A DNA stretch of 64,000 nt from Vombatus ursinus (GCF_900497805.2 NW_020954630.1:5197864-5261863); one strand, 5' to 3'; positions 33,641-45,595 are shown, counted from the first letter of the stretch. Translations and numbers: made by a program. Notes: a model not told the origin generated them from the sequence alone.

Positions 33641-34844
33641 CTTAATAGTGTCAGGTAAGGGGAACCTCTTCTCCTTGTGATTCATGGCAGTAACTCAGAA
33701 GGGAGATACAGAGCCAGCCTACTTGGATTCTGATAACTTGGATTTCTAAGGAGCCATGAGGGTCCTTAGAAACCTCCTGGGCATGTACCTAGTGAGCTTG
33801 TTGAATAATCTGACTCCATTCTGACCTTAATCTTGTACTGTCAGCACTGCTCTAGTACACCCCATCTCAATGATCTTTTCACTACAAGGAAATTGAAAGT
33901 ATCTTGTGTGCTAAAAGAGTTTTTGGACCTTTATTGTAAAACATCTTTTATAAATATGGGAGAATTTACAAGAGTACTTAAAGAAGAGTACTTAAAAGGA
34001 AAGCTTTTAATATGTGTTTGGAAAGGGGGTGGATTGGGTTGGTAGAGAAGGAACAATTCAAGATGTCAGCGAAGTTCAGGTTTCAGGGAGCTCATCTTGG
34101 CAATTGAAAATACAGAGAAAGATTCTACTCTTCATGGCCTGCTAGACTGCCTTAGGTATATATGTACAAATCCTGCTTGGTCCAAAAATTCTCCTAAGTT
34201 AATCGCTTATGTCAGCTGGTTTGGGTAAATATATTATGCATTTGGTTCACCTTTTACTGGTCCTACTTTTTGCTATTGCTATTTAGTGCCCAAAGAGTAC
34301 ATTAAAAGGAATAAGCCAAGGAGGAAGGCAAGACGACAACCATGGTGGGTATGGTATGAATAATAGATCCAAGAATGAGAGTCATGGGGCATCATGCCAC
34401 CTCCCCCATAAGGTCCCATCTGTCTCTTCTAGCTGAGGCAGGCAGCCCAATGAACTTGAGCTTTCCTAATGTTATCCGAAGGGGGTGATGAGGAATTTGT
34501 GTATCTCCCTATTTTTGCTGATTAAAACAAGAGGGTCTGACAGAGAAGGAAGAACAAGATTGACTATAAACTCACCAAGGGAACTGGGTTTTGGATTTTA
34601 ATATGGAAGATCACCTGGCAATCTTCTGCCTATTTATAATCCTAAAAACATACTAAGTGCAATGTGGATTGGCTCTGTTTTGATGATGTTTGAGCATGTT
34701 GTGTGAAGAGTTCCAGGTGCTTGGCAAACATTACAATAACTTTTTAGCTTCTGCTGAAAGTAAACTTTATTCAATGAAAAAAAAAATCCTCCCTGCACAT
34801 TGAAACAAAAACATGACTCTATAGATGACTTCAACAGACACTTA
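33641..34844. other. Non-coding stretch
   Basis: About 1.2 kb with no recognised feature. Confidence 0.4.
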
Positions 34845-34945
34845 TCAATAGCACTATGTTACTACACTAGGCCAATGGCTATGAAAGACACAAGAGGAGC
34901 TGAAGCCTGAATCCTCAAGGGGTTTGCAATCTAATGGGATGGAAA
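34845..34945 (-). repeat. L2 LINE 3'-end fragment
   Basis: CAATGGCTATGAAAGACACA, CCTCAAGGGGTTTGCAATCT and AATGGGATGGAAATTATG on plus. Confidence 0.55.
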
Positions 34946-34999
34946 TTATGATGATCAAGGTTGGCCCCAAAGAAGAGTTAGGAGAAGATACCTCCCCCA

Positions 35000-35216
35000 C
35001 TTTTTTTCCAAGGTAGAGGACCACATATGGAATACTGCATAGTAATTAATGTCAGACTTTTTTGATATTTGGTTAGTTTTGTGGAACTTTTAAAAATTTC
35101 ATTTAAAAAATTATTTACTGTGAAGTAGTTAACTCCATGGGAGGGAGTGGGGGAAAGGTACAAGGGGAAATGTAGGTGATATACAAACAAAAGATATCAA
35201 TAAAAATTAGTTTAAA
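35000..35216 (+). mobile_element. L1-like 3' end
   Basis: CATGGGAGGGAGTGGGGGAA, GTAGGTGATATACAAACAAA and AAGATATCAATAAAAATTAG resemble marsupial L1 3' UTR ends. Strongly 5' truncated. Confidence 0.5.
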
Positions 35217-35219
35217 AAT

Positions 35220-35340
35220 GATTGTAAGCTCCTTGAGGACAGGACTTTTTTCTTTTTTTTTTTTTTTACTCTTTTATAACTTAGCACTTAGCACAATTCC
35301 TAACTCAGAGGATTCTTAATGAACATTTGTTGATTGATTT
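35220..35340 (+). repeat. L2 LINE 3' end
   Basis: GTAAGCTCCTTGAGGACAGG, a T-run, CTTAGCACTTAGCACAATTC and TTAATGAACATTTGTTGATT. Confidence 0.75.
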
Positions 35341-35861
35341 GGGGGAAACGAATGGAAGGTAAATGTAACCCATTTAAAAATACTTCTTCCTCAATTCATT
35401 TTCCTTAAAGAAGCTTGTCAGGGATTTTTTTTTCTCATTCTTCTTTACCAGGAGTTTATCCATTTAGACCAAGTTGTACTCCTCCACAACTGACTTGTCC
35501 TAACTAGAAAGGGAAGCAGAGATTTGATCTTTCATGGAGTGAAGAGTTTACTAGGGTAAAGTCTTCCTATTCAAACTGAATCTAACTGGATAGATTAAGA
35601 GGTGAAATGGAACCTGTGAATGTTGATATGCATGTTAAGAAGTATAATGAAGCAATTGTGAACTTTATTCAACATAGAGTAAAATTTATTAAAAGCATAA
35701 GCCCAAGTCTACATTGAACCCTGCCCAAGGGACGTTAGTTAGAGAAGTACCAAAAAACTACTCCAATTCAACCGAGCTAAGATGTCCCCCTAGAACATGA
35801 ACCTGAAATCAGGCTTATAACAAGACTCTGCGGTTAACTTCTTTAGTTTGGGAGAATCAAA

Positions 35862-36058
35862 GTTTTAGATCTGGAAGGGACCTCAAAGCTTTCTAACCCA
35901 ACCCTTGAATTTTACAGATGAGGAAACTGAAGTCCAGGGAACTTAAGTTACTTGCCCAAAGTGACACAAATATTCAGTATCAGAGGTAGGGCTTGAGCCC
36001 AAGCCCTCCTTGAACCCACCTTCCAGAGATAGTGGTGTTTCTACTACACCACATTGTT
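35862..36058 (-). repeat. MIR3/THER2-type SINE
   Basis: AGATCTGGAAGGGACCTCAA, ACAGATGAGGAAACTGAAG and TTTCTACTACACCACATTG on plus. Confidence 0.8.
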
Positions 36059-36089
36059 ATTAGGCCAAAGGTCAGAAAGCTTTGTAGCT

Positions 36090-36265
36090 ATGCAATTTAG
36101 GGTCACAATTAATAGAGACCTTTGATCCAGTCCAACCTCCATATAGTTGAGAAAACTGAGTCTGAGGGAAGAAAATGAATTGCCCAAGGTCACACAGCCA
36201 ATCAGTAGCAGAGCTAGGACTAGACAGATGGTTCCTAAATCCTTGTCCAGTGGTCTTTCGATTAT
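36090..36265 (-). repeat. MIR3/THER2-type SINE
   Basis: TCCAGTCCAACCTCCATATA, TTGCCCAAGGTCACACAGCC and CTAGGACTAGACAGATGG on plus; tandem neighbour of the previous copy. Confidence 0.75.
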
Positions 36266-36424
36266 AAGTCTGACCTGGGGAAGCAGAAGAAGGAATATGG
36301 GTCTCTATGCTTTAAAATATTCTTGAATAGGCATGTGCTCATGAGGTTATAGTGAAATAGCCAAATGGAGAGAATGCTGAAAAAATAAATAGTGTGTGAT
36401 TGGAATAATTCCTCTATATTGTTA

Positions 36425-36500
36425 AAAAACACTCATTAAATGCCATATAGGCATGGTCCTGTGCTAGTAAACAGTACATATGGAATATGAAAAAATAGAA
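36425..36500 (-). repeat. L2 LINE 3'-end fragment
   Basis: CACTCATTAAATGCCATATA and GGTCCTGTGCTAGTAAACAG on plus. Confidence 0.5.
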
Positions 36501-37193
36501 CTAATTTCTGGTGATGACACTATCCAAGGAAGAAAGATACTTAATATTGAATCCAAGAAATACCTAGGAGGCACATAAAAATGTAAACAGCCACAGCTAA
36601 GAAATATTGGTCAGGTGTCCCCCATGGCTTCCAAGTGATCCAATGTCCACCATGATTATATCCCTGAAATAGGCTCCTTCTCTAGCCTGAATTCTACCAC
36701 CTTCATCCAACGAAAATAGATTGAGTATGAAGTGTCACAGGCAAAGACATGCTAACTTGTCAGGGATATAATAATGACTTGTTATCTACCGAGACTGAGA
36801 GTACCAAAATTCTCAGCATGTAGGAAAACCAGAGTGGATCTAAGGCTCCTTAGCTAGACCACAATCTTCACAAAATCCTCTCTGAGCTCAGACTGATCCC
36901 CAAGATTTAAACGACCCTTGAGCATAGCCCTGGAAACCATCCTTTATGAAATCATATGGGGACTCCATCTCCCACTTTCTCACCTTCCCACTCTTTCCAT
37001 CTTCTAAGCTGACTAGCATTCATTTCTCCCACACTTGTGAAGAGATAATCCCAGGAAGGCTTCTTTCTTAGCCAGGAATCAGAAAAGAAAAGTAGAAACA
37101 CTGACTGAATTAATTGATATCTGTATCAGCAGAACCCTATTATGTTTGTGGATTCCATAATATCTTTTTAAGTAGCTAATAAATCCTGACCAG

Positions 37194-37435
37194 ATTTTAT
37201 TTGCAACTAGAGGGTACTAATAGGCACTTTGAGTTCAATTGTGGGTAATTCTGCCAACCTGAAACAAAGTTATAGCTGAAAAAAGTTTTAAAAACAGGTC
37301 TGGCTTCTGTAGTTGTAGCGAATAAAGTCTATATTTCAAAGAAATGCAAGGAATAAAATAATAATAGAAAGGAAAGTGGTCACAAGTTAGATAGTGTTTC
37401 TCTGTTCATATTGCCATGCTCTTAGGATTGAATGT
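37194..37435 (+). repeat. Large inverted repeat, outer left arm
   Basis: Pairs with 38841-39083 in reverse orientation. I aligned both arms by eye and count about 12 differences in 242 bases, most of them transitions. Shared landmarks include GGTACTAATAGGCACTTTGA and GAAATGCAAGGAATAAAATA. The family is not recognised. Confidence 0.9.
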
Positions 37436-37439
37436 AGGA

Positions 37440-37622
37440 TTGAGAGCTGCAAGAAGCCTTAAAAATCATCTAGGAAACCCTACCATTTTACAGATGAGGA
37501 AATGGAGTCTCAGAAAGGCTAAGTGACTTACCCAGTATCAATAAGTAGCAGAGGTGGCATTTGAACCTCAGTCCTTTGATTCCAAATTCAACGATTTTAT
37601 CACTACATTACAGCTACCTACC
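37440..37622 (-). repeat. MIR3/THER2-type SINE
   Basis: AAAATCATCTAGGAAACCCT, CATTTTACAGATGAGGAAAT and CACTACATTACAGCTACC on plus. Lies between outer and inner left arms; a MIR 3' tail on the plus strand follows to 37712. Confidence 0.75.
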
Positions 37623-37714
37623 ACTCAGTAGGTCCTATGAGGATCAAAACAAGATATTTGTAAAGCACTTAGCATAGTACTTGGCATATAGTTGGGGCTT
37701 CATTAGCGTTTTTA

Positions 37715-37885
37715 TTTTTTAAATGTGGAATTGTTTCGGTCTTTGAATATTCCTCATTTTGAGATTTAGTGACACTTCTAGAAAGTTTGAGACACCATTT
37801 TATAAAGATCTCAATCTTGAATCCTTTCTGAAATGTTGCTCTGCTTATAGTTCAGTCAGGGCATACTTCCTGGCTTTAAGGTCCA
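37715..37885 (+). repeat. Large inverted repeat, inner left arm
   Basis: Pairs with about 38180-38335. Landmarks CTCATTTTGAGATT, GAGACACCATTTTATAAAGA and AAATGTTGCTCTGCTTATAG. Identity is lower than in the outer arms, about 85% in the best part. Confidence 0.8.
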
Positions 37886-38179
37886 AGATAAGAGCTTTTA
37901 CCTGAACCTATTGGCTAAGAAAAGCAATTAATTGAGAATAATAAATAATTCATTACCCATACTTTCCTGACCATTATGCTTAAAACCAAATAGGATTAGG
38001 CATATTTTATTAATAAATGATTGACTGGATTGAAATTAAAACAAAACAAAAACTCAGGGAGTTTTGATAACAACTAAGAGGAGTTATAAAGATACAGGAC
38101 TTGATATGGATTTTTTTAAATGTTAACTCATGTTCTTTTGTTTCTTTCTGGGCCATCCCAATGATTTCACCTAATAAAA

Positions 38180-38335
38180 CCCTTTCTTGTAAAGTCAGGA
38201 ATTAATTGCTGATTGAACTGTAAGCAGAGCAACATTTCAGAAAGGGTTCAAGATTGAGATCTTCATAAAATGGTGTCTCAAGCTTTCTAGAAGAATCACT
38301 AATCTCAAAATGAGAAGAGTCTTCAAAGGCAAGCA
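38180..38335 (-). repeat. Large inverted repeat, inner right arm
   Basis: Reverse partner of 37715-37885 (GTAAGCAGAGCAACATTTCA, GATTGAGATCTTCATAAAAT). Confidence 0.8.
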
Positions 38336-38344
38336 CAATTGAGC

Positions 38345-38440
38345 AAAATAAAGCAAATGCTTTGCGTGGGTTGGAATAGATAGCTGCTAAGGTCTTTTCT
38401 AATTCTCAAATTCCATAATTCTGTAAGCATTTATATGAAA
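38345..38440 (+). repeat. MIR3/THER2-type SINE tail
   Basis: GGGTTGGAATAGATAGCTGC and TAAGGTCTTTTCTAATTCTC. Confidence 0.55.
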
Positions 38441-38454
38441 CACTTATATAAAAT

Positions 38455-38690
38455 GTATACCTCCTTCTGCACCTATACTCTACCTTGCTACTGAGAGGTA
38501 GGGGCGGCATGTTTCATTATCTATCTTTGGAAGACCCAATTGGTCCCCGAGTTCATTAGAGTTCAGAAAGTCTTTCAGTATGGTTGTCCAACTATTGTTG
38601 ATCATTATCACAGACATTTTCAAAATTGTCATCTTGGTTCTCCTCACTTCTCTGTACCTTTGATAAGGATTTTGTTGTAGGGTCATTTTG
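38455..38690 (-). repeat. L1-like 3' UTR fragment (tentative)
   Basis: The minus strand has AGAAGTGAGGAGAACC and AATGAAACATGCCGCCCCTA, resembling the marsupial L1 3' region. It lies inside the right half of the inverted repeat and has no partner in the left half. Confidence 0.45.
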
Positions 38691-38840
38691 GGGTTATGGC
38701 TTAAGAAAACTGAAGATCAGGAAGTGATCCTTAAAGTGAAAAGAATGGACTTTAACTTCATAAGCAAACTGCTTTGGATTGTGAGCTAAAAATTTTTCTT
38801 TCAAATCAGACTGTAAAACTATGGCTTCATCTTCTATTTT

Positions 38841-39083
38841 TACATTCAATCCTAAGAACATGGCAATATGAACAGAGAAACACTATCCAACTTGTGACCA
38901 CTTTCCTTTCTAGTATTATTTTATTCCTTGCATTTCTTTGAAATGTAGACTTTACTCACTACAACTACAGAAGCCAGACCTGTTTTTAAAACTTGTTTCA
39001 GCCATAACTTTGTTTCAAGTTGGCAGAATTATCCACAATTGAATTCAAAGTGCCTATTAGTACCCTCAAGTTGCAAATAAAAT
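38841..39083 (-). repeat. Large inverted repeat, outer right arm
   Basis: Reverse partner of 37194-37435, about 95% identical. Ends TTGCAAATAAAAT, after which the flanks differ. Confidence 0.9.
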
Positions 39084-39089
39084 GCTTTG

Positions 39090-39150
39090 CATTGCACAGG
39101 CCACACAGTAGGCATTCAGTAAGTACTTGTTGATTTGACATGAACAGGAA
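39090..39150 (+). repeat. L2/MIR 3'-end fragment
   Basis: CACAGTAGGCATTCAGTAAG then TACTTGTTGATTTGACA. Confidence 0.5.
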
Positions 39151-39764
39151 AATACTTTAGGGCTTTCCCTTATTTCTAATGGCTCTCTAAGGGCCAAAAA
39201 GGACTTGTAAAGAAAATATTCTAAGTTATATATAATCTTAAGTGTGCCCCTGATTGATAGCTAAAATAAAATTTATAACATGAAGATAAAAAAGGAGAAG
39301 ATTTTTTTCCCTTGGAGGGATAAGCAAAACACCTTACTATCATTGTTCATCTCTCTCTTGTTCCTTTGCAGAGTAGTAATCTGCAGCCTAGGTCGTTTTA
39401 TCAAAAATTCTCTAAAGTTGATTTCATTCCGTTCCCCTGGGGCATGCTTGCTAAACAATTTCTGTTCTGTGCTTACATCCTTCAGTTATTTGTAAACTGT
39501 GACCACGTTCCCCTTGAAAGCCCAAGTTGAACTTGATCCATTCCCCCCCCCCTTTTTTTAACCTTTACTTGCAAATGCGTTTCCTTTTTACATTTTCTTT
39601 CCTGAACATTTCCTGAATTGCTTTCCTAGTAAGGAGTAACCCCAAAGATAATATGCTAGATAAAGAGTTCTCAGTATGCATACTTTTAAAAACTAAGGGC
39701 CCCCCAAAGAGCTTTTGTTTATGGGAGTTAGATCTATTGATCACAATCATATTAGAAATAAAAA
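39151..39764. other. Non-coding stretch
   Basis: Only a C-run followed by T-run (39542-39559) stands out. Confidence 0.4.
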
Positions 39765-39868
39765 TATCTTAGTTTTATTATGAAAATATTTTTACCTCAA
39801 GGACACCCTGAAGAGGTCTCATGGTCTCCTTGGGGTCCGTAGACCACACCTTGAGAACCAGTGTACTA
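39765..39868 (-). repeat. hAT-like DNA transposon fragment (tentative)
   Basis: TTTTATTATGAAAATATTTT, GGGGTCCGTAGACCACACCT and TTGAGAACCAGTG on plus. The end is the complement of a CAGTGGTTCTCAA-type terminal repeat. Confidence 0.45.
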
Positions 39869-40123
39869 TGTGGTCTTGGTCAGTGGCATGTTGAGAAGAT
39901 GCTATTGTCATTCTGCTTCCTCTTAGTGAGCTCCAAATTTTCAATTCCTTTTTTATATTCTTTTAGAAGTGTTGTATCCCTTTGACTCATTATTTACTCA
40001 TTAAAGGCATTCCTAAAAGTGCTTAGGAACAAAAACCTTGTAGAGTTGCCATTGCTCATACAGATTGCTCTTGTAAGCACCATATCTGAAGGATATTTTT
40101 CCCTTGCCCTTTACATCAGTAAC

Positions 40124-40143
40124 GTGTGTGTGTGTGTGTGTGT
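40124..40143 (+). repeat. (TG)n microsatellite
   Basis: Ten TG units. Confidence 0.9.
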
Positions 40144-40990
40144 ATTTACTTTGAGCAATGAAGATATTACTTACTGTCCTTTACATGGACTCTTCTGAAT
40201 AGATCCAATCATTAATTTATTTGATATCAAAGATAGACCCAACACATGACTTCAAAGGTTTTATGGGCATATTGTCTACAAAGTATCTTTTCCTATGTTA
40301 ACCAGTTTTGACTCAGGTTGATAGAAAGGTGAGATCAACTCTTTCATTTGGTAATGAGAGTGACATTTAGGTGTGGAAGAGTACTACAAAGATGTCCTTT
40401 GGACTAATTTCACTCCTGAAAGACAGAATAACAGGAAAGTGACAGGGAGAAGGTGAAGGTTGTCCACTAAGGAAGATGCTTCCCAAAACAATCTGAGAGG
40501 TTCATTTGAAGCTGGCATCAAAATTAGGTCCAAGCAACCAGCTCCAGAAATCTCTACTGGAGACATTAAAAACCATAAACAAGGCATCTGTTATATTGCT
40601 GTTGCCAAGGTCATGCTGGCTGGCTGAGGAACCAGAAGAGAAATGGCAGTGTAGTCCATATTAAATGCCAGTGGGTGTGGTGCCTTCGTCAGAGTGCCAT
40701 GATGATCTTGGGGCTCTCTAAATCTGGTCAAAAAAATGAAGCATACACACCAAAAACAACTTTGGCAAAATTAAGCTACTTTGGATTAAAACCTGGTACT
40801 TTTTAATAGATGATGCTAGATTCCATTTTGCTAGTCTTATATTTGATTCTGTTAATATAAGAACTGGATCAGATCCTTTATTTAAAAGCCATGCTGGTGT
40901 GGTTTAAATGTGTGCTGGTTTTAAAATGTGTCCAAGTGAATAATGCCAGTGATTAGAAATTTAGTTGCAAACCTGCCCAAGTCTCCCAGG
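40144..40990. other. Non-coding stretch
   Basis: No recognised feature. Confidence 0.4.
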
Positions 40991-40992
40991 AA

Positions 40993-41115
40993 ACCTAGAA
41001 TGGTAGATCTAAAAGAGTCCTTGGAGAGCATCTAATTCAGTCCCTTCATTTTATAGGAAAGGGAATAGAGGCTCAAAGTGTTTACCCAGGATCATACATA
41101 AGTTATCAATAGTGA
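40993..41115 (-). repeat. MIR3/THER2-type SINE
   Basis: GGTAGATCTAAAAGAGTCCT and GAGCATCTAATTCAGTCCCT on plus; head missing. Confidence 0.7.
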
Positions 41116-41119
41116 ACAA

Positions 41120-41357
41120 AAGGATTTAAAGCTAGAATTGATCCCAAGGACCATCTAATCCAATCCTATTATTTTACAGATGAGGAAACTGAGGCCCAGA
41201 GAGAAAGTGACACAATTTAAGCAATGGAGCTGAGACTGAAAACCAGGTCCTTTGATTCCAAAGGACTGCTTGCTCATCTATTCCTTTTTCCTCTACAGAA
41301 CTAAGACTAGAATTCAGTTCTCTTGAATCCTGGGCCAGTGCTCTATTACACCAAGCA
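41120..41357 (-). repeat. MIR3/THER2-type SINE
   Basis: ACCATCTAATCCAATCCTAT, ACAGATGAGGAAACTGAGGC on plus; a further SINE head remnant (CCAGTGCTCTATTACACC) ends at 41357. Confidence 0.75.
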
Positions 41358-41699
41358 AAAGTCAGTATTTTTATAAGAAAAGGAGCATGGTTAAGTGTTG
41401 TTTTCTGTATGTTTTCTCTCCCTCCAATAAAAAATGGGTAGATGTTGACCTCTAAAGTCCTTTTCTACTCTCTTATGTATGACCCTGAGGAAATGTGGTG
41501 GTTGATGCTGAGTTTGATGTCACACTGGCATTGATCATCGTATTTCCTCAGATTTTTAAGAAATTCCTGGTGTAATGGCTACATAATTGCTAACTAGAGG
41601 TATAGGACACAATGTAGATAATTTAGACAACCTATCAAATTCCCAATGGACTGATCATCTTGCAAAACATAATGTCAGTACTCATTTGAAACAGGAAGG

Positions 41700-41802
41700 C
41701 ACAACTCATTGACCTCTCTGGGCCTCATCTGTAAAATAATGAGGTTGGGCAGATGATATCTAGGGTCCCTTCCAGCTCTAAATCCTCTGATTCTGCTTCC
41801 AG
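41700..41802 (+). repeat. MIR3/THER2-type SINE 3' part
   Basis: CTCTGGGCCTCATCTGTAAA and AGGGTCCCTTCCAGCTCTAA. Confidence 0.75.
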
Positions 41803-42039
41803 GGCTATAACACAGCTCTGCAAGAACAGTATCAGGCCAGCTTAGCACAGTTCATGCAAATTCTGAGGGGTTCAGCTTGAGCCACCATGTCAACTGCCCA
41901 TGAGGCTATATAAGAGCATAAGACCCTGACATAAGTGGAGTTCCAGCTACACCAGAGAAGACAAATTATCACTACCTCTTCTTTTATGGGCCTATTATTA
42001 GCAAAGGGTGTATAATGACATGGAATAATGAACTAATTA

Positions 42040-42295
42040 ATAATAATAGCTAGTACTTGTATAGTGCCTACTATGTGCCAGGCACTATGCTAAGTGCTTT
42101 ATAAATATCTTCTTTTTATCCTCCCAGCAACTCTGGGAGGTAGGTGCTATTATTATCTCCATTTTATAGCTGAGGAAACTGAGACTTGCCTAGAGTCACA
42201 TAATTAGTAAGTTTCTGAGACTGGAGTTGAACTCAGGTCTTCCTGACATCAAATGTAGCACTCTTTCTACTTTGCCTTCTAGCTGCCTCAGTAAA
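42040..42295 (-). repeat. THER1/MIR-type SINE
   Basis: ATAGTGCCTACTATGTGCCA, CTCTGGGAGGTAGGTGCTAT, ATAGCTGAGGAAACTGAGAC and CTTTGCCTTCTAGCTGCCTC on plus. Full length. Confidence 0.85.
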
Positions 42296-44379
42296 ACAAA
42301 AGATGACAAGTTTTATTTGTGTCTTGTCTCAAGACCTCGACATTCATCTTTCATTCGTTTAGCTATTCATTTCAGCAAGATTAAGCAATGGTTCAAGGTG
42401 ATGGATGTTGAAGATGTATGGGAAAAGCTTATGAACATTTTCTGTATTTTCCAAACAAACATGAGGACCTTGAATTCCTGTTATGCTTCTGTGATACTAA
42501 CACATATTCCATGAAACTCAAGGTGGCCTTTTCAAATGATGTTAAAAGAATTTAGGCATTTCTGACTTTGTGACAAAGTTTCATTAGGTTTCTTTTCACT
42601 GTAGACTGAGAACAAGATTTATAGGCTGACAAGTTAGTGTGGGAGGTGGTAGTTAGGTAATTACTATGAATAGTTCTCTTTCCTTTAGCAGAGATGAAGA
42701 GGTGTGTCTGCTAAGCTGATTGCAAAAGGCATTAAATTTTCCTTTGAAAATGGATCCATCAAGATATTAGAAAATGCTTCTATTGGATTTTAGGATTAAC
42801 CATTGACCTAGGTACCTTTAATTGACATCTTCCAGTGATGTTCTAGATGAGCCAATATTTGCTGAGTCTAGGATGCTCTGCTTTGGGTTTTTTGTTTTTT
42901 TTAGAGGAATGGTGATTACGATCAAATGCTATACTTGCTCATGTTTATTTCCCAACCAGTCTCTGGGAGCATAATGGGTAACAATGGCAAGAGTAGGATA
43001 GAACATTAGTATGTTGGTGAAGTAAAGGGAGAGGAAAAGATCTCTACTGACTTATTTCTGCCCCTTCCCATTCCTTGCTCCTGTGCTTTTTTTTGCCTCC
43101 ATAATCAAAGATAACGAAAGTGAAGGACAAACCAAGTCATCCAAACAGGTTTCTCTGTTGCCCTCTCCTCCCCCAATTCCATTTTAAGAAAATGGAACTC
43201 AACTGGAGAGGAAAAATCATGCCATGCATTAAAGCAAATGATGTGTGCAAGATTATGCCTTGAGTGCAGCAAACAGACTTCAGGCCAGCTACGCTTTGGG
43301 ACACTTCACATCACAGCCCCTCAAATGAAGCTAAGGAAAAGAAGATTGTGATCCAGAGGTTCAGAAGGAAACCCATTTGATCACTCACTCAGGACAAACT
43401 CTTTACCAAAAAAGCATCCTGGGACCTTGTTTAATGGTTACTTTTCCAAGCCTTCAGTTTACCAATAGTTGCCATCTCAGAGGTCATAGAGACTGACCTA
43501 GTCCTTCTATGCTACTTGTCTAGTTCTGAATAGCTACAAGTTCAGTTCTTTAACTAGATTCTCTTCCAGTTGCTTGCCAGTCCAAACCCTTCCATGGCTC
43601 TTGCTGGAGAGAACTGGATTACTGTGTGCTGAGAGGAAAGAAAGTTGCCTCAGTCTTTGAAGAGCCCTATTGATACAACAAAAAAAGGTTTTTCTCTGGT
43701 GGTACAGTGTATGGGTCACAGCTAGGTTCAGACAAGCTTAACCACAGCCTGGCTATTTTTGAAATGGGCATAGTCCAACTTGGTTTTCTTTCCTCTCCCA
43801 CCTCCTCCCCACTTTTAGAATGTCTCTTCTCCATCCTATCCCACCAGCCATCTAAATACCTATCTTGCTCTCAGCAAGATCTTACCTAAGGTATTAGTGG
43901 ATAATGATTTAAGGTATAATTTATCTCACAGAGGTATGTGCATCTATGTTGGAGCCATCTTTTGAAGACCCAAAGACTTACAAAAACTGAAGGAAGCAGT
44001 CTGGTTGCACTTCAGGTATCCTAATAGCCAATGAGAGAGATTGTGGGCAGAATAACCTGTTCATTACCCCTTCAAATCACATATCCTACTGGCTCTGGGG
44101 TCAGGACAGCTTCAATTCCATCTGTACATGCCTCCTCTTGCCCTCCCCATGAACCATGTTCCACACTCACTCTTGTGAGTTTTTGCTAACATCCTTGCCA
44201 AGATTTCTAGCTCTATTCTCCAGATCTTGGCAAGAATTCTAATGTGCACTTACCTCCCCAGCCCTCATTCACTTTTCTAGGTTGAGTTGGAGATAACTTT
44301 TCATGCAGGTGGCTGATGGACAAATTTGATACCTCTCAGAATGATACACTTAAGGTCTTTTAACCTTACTTTCCAGCCA
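42296..44379. other. Non-coding, repeat-free stretch
   Basis: About 2.1 kb with no recognised repeat and no convincing open frame. It is one of the longest SINE-free blocks upstream of the CpG island, so a candidate for conserved non-coding DNA. Confidence 0.4.
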
Positions 44380-44460
44380 GCATTCAGCAAGCATGAATGC
44401 CACTGAAAGATAGGAACTGCACATAGTAGGCACTCAATTCATATTTGTTGATTGATTCCC
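44380..44460 (+). repeat. L2 LINE 3'-end fragment
   Basis: CACATAGTAGGCACTCAATT then CATATTTGTTGATTGATTCC. Confidence 0.65.
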
Positions 44461-45315
44461 TGAGTTCTTGAACTTAACAAGTGTTCACTTAGGTTGTTTG
44501 CCTACTCAGGGGAAAGAGCACCAGTCAATAAGCAAGGTGAAGGGGAATCAGCTGAGATGCCTGAATGATGCATTGCATCAAGCTGCAGGGGAATACAGTC
44601 ATGTACTTCTACAAACAAACCTAATTAACTGTGCCCATGCCAACAGCACCAGGCAGACACATCTGGAGGAGAGGGACAAAACTTGTGCCAAAATGAGAGA
44701 TAGGTTTGGAACAGCTTGGCACCAGGTCTGCTCGGCAGGGGCAAATTTATATTTTTCAAAGTGTATATTCTAAGAGCTTTAGGCAAGTTTATTCCTGGAA
44801 AAGGGAAGCGAATTATCAGTAAGATAAATATCTAGAGGAATTATCTTGTCATGTGGGCCTGGCCCTATAGCCTGCCAAGCCCCAGGTACTCATGCCCCAC
44901 TAAGCAAAGCTAACCCCACAGCCCTTTGCAAGGTACTGGTGTGGAACGGCAGGACAGCAACTGCTTCTGGATGGCACTGGCCGGGGGTGACTTGGCCCAG
45001 AATCAGTTATTTGCCATAGTAGGGGAGACTGAGTGTGCTTGTAGACTGTCCTGAAGGCACTTCTCTCCAAAGGAAAGTACCTCAAGTCTACTAAAAGCTA
45101 TTCTCCTAGCCCTTCAGACACTGAGAAGGCCTCTGAGCACATGCTGAAATCATCACTTTCCCCTGGAAATAGTAGCTACTTCTTTGAAGGTACTAAACTC
45201 TTTGTTACTGCCTTCCTCCATTCAATATCAAAGGTCTTCACCAGGAGCCAAGGTCATTACCAGAGCTTTTTGGACTTAGTAGGGGCTGAGCAGGAGAATG
45301 GCTAACTGGCTGAGC

Positions 45316-45317
<2 letters not shown>
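44461..45317. other. Non-coding stretch
   Basis: No recognised feature. The 101-codon frame at 44468-44773 lacks a family signature. Confidence 0.4.
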
Positions 45318-45361
<44 letters not shown>

Positions 45362-45595
45362 TATCTATATCCATCTATCTATAACACACACATATCAAAC
45401 TGATATGTGTATGCTATTTATACATGATATATGTGTGTATGTATGTTTGTATAGCATTATATATGTGATATTTATATGTATATATGATATAAATATCACA
45501 TATAGTGGTATATATACATATATTGCATTGTATATGTATATGTGTGTATATGAATCTCTATATATGTATGTACATCTCTATATATGTGTACACAT
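45318..45595 (+). repeat. Compound (TG)n / (TATG/TACA)n satellite-like tract
   Basis: About 42 bases of pure TG then about 230 bases of imperfect TATG, TATA and CATA alternation. The open frame across it is an artefact of the repeat. Confidence 0.9.

Noticed and set aside
38480-38686. 68-codon minus-strand open frame
   Set aside because: It overlaps an L1-like 3' UTR fragment and starts inside the inverted repeat; no family match.
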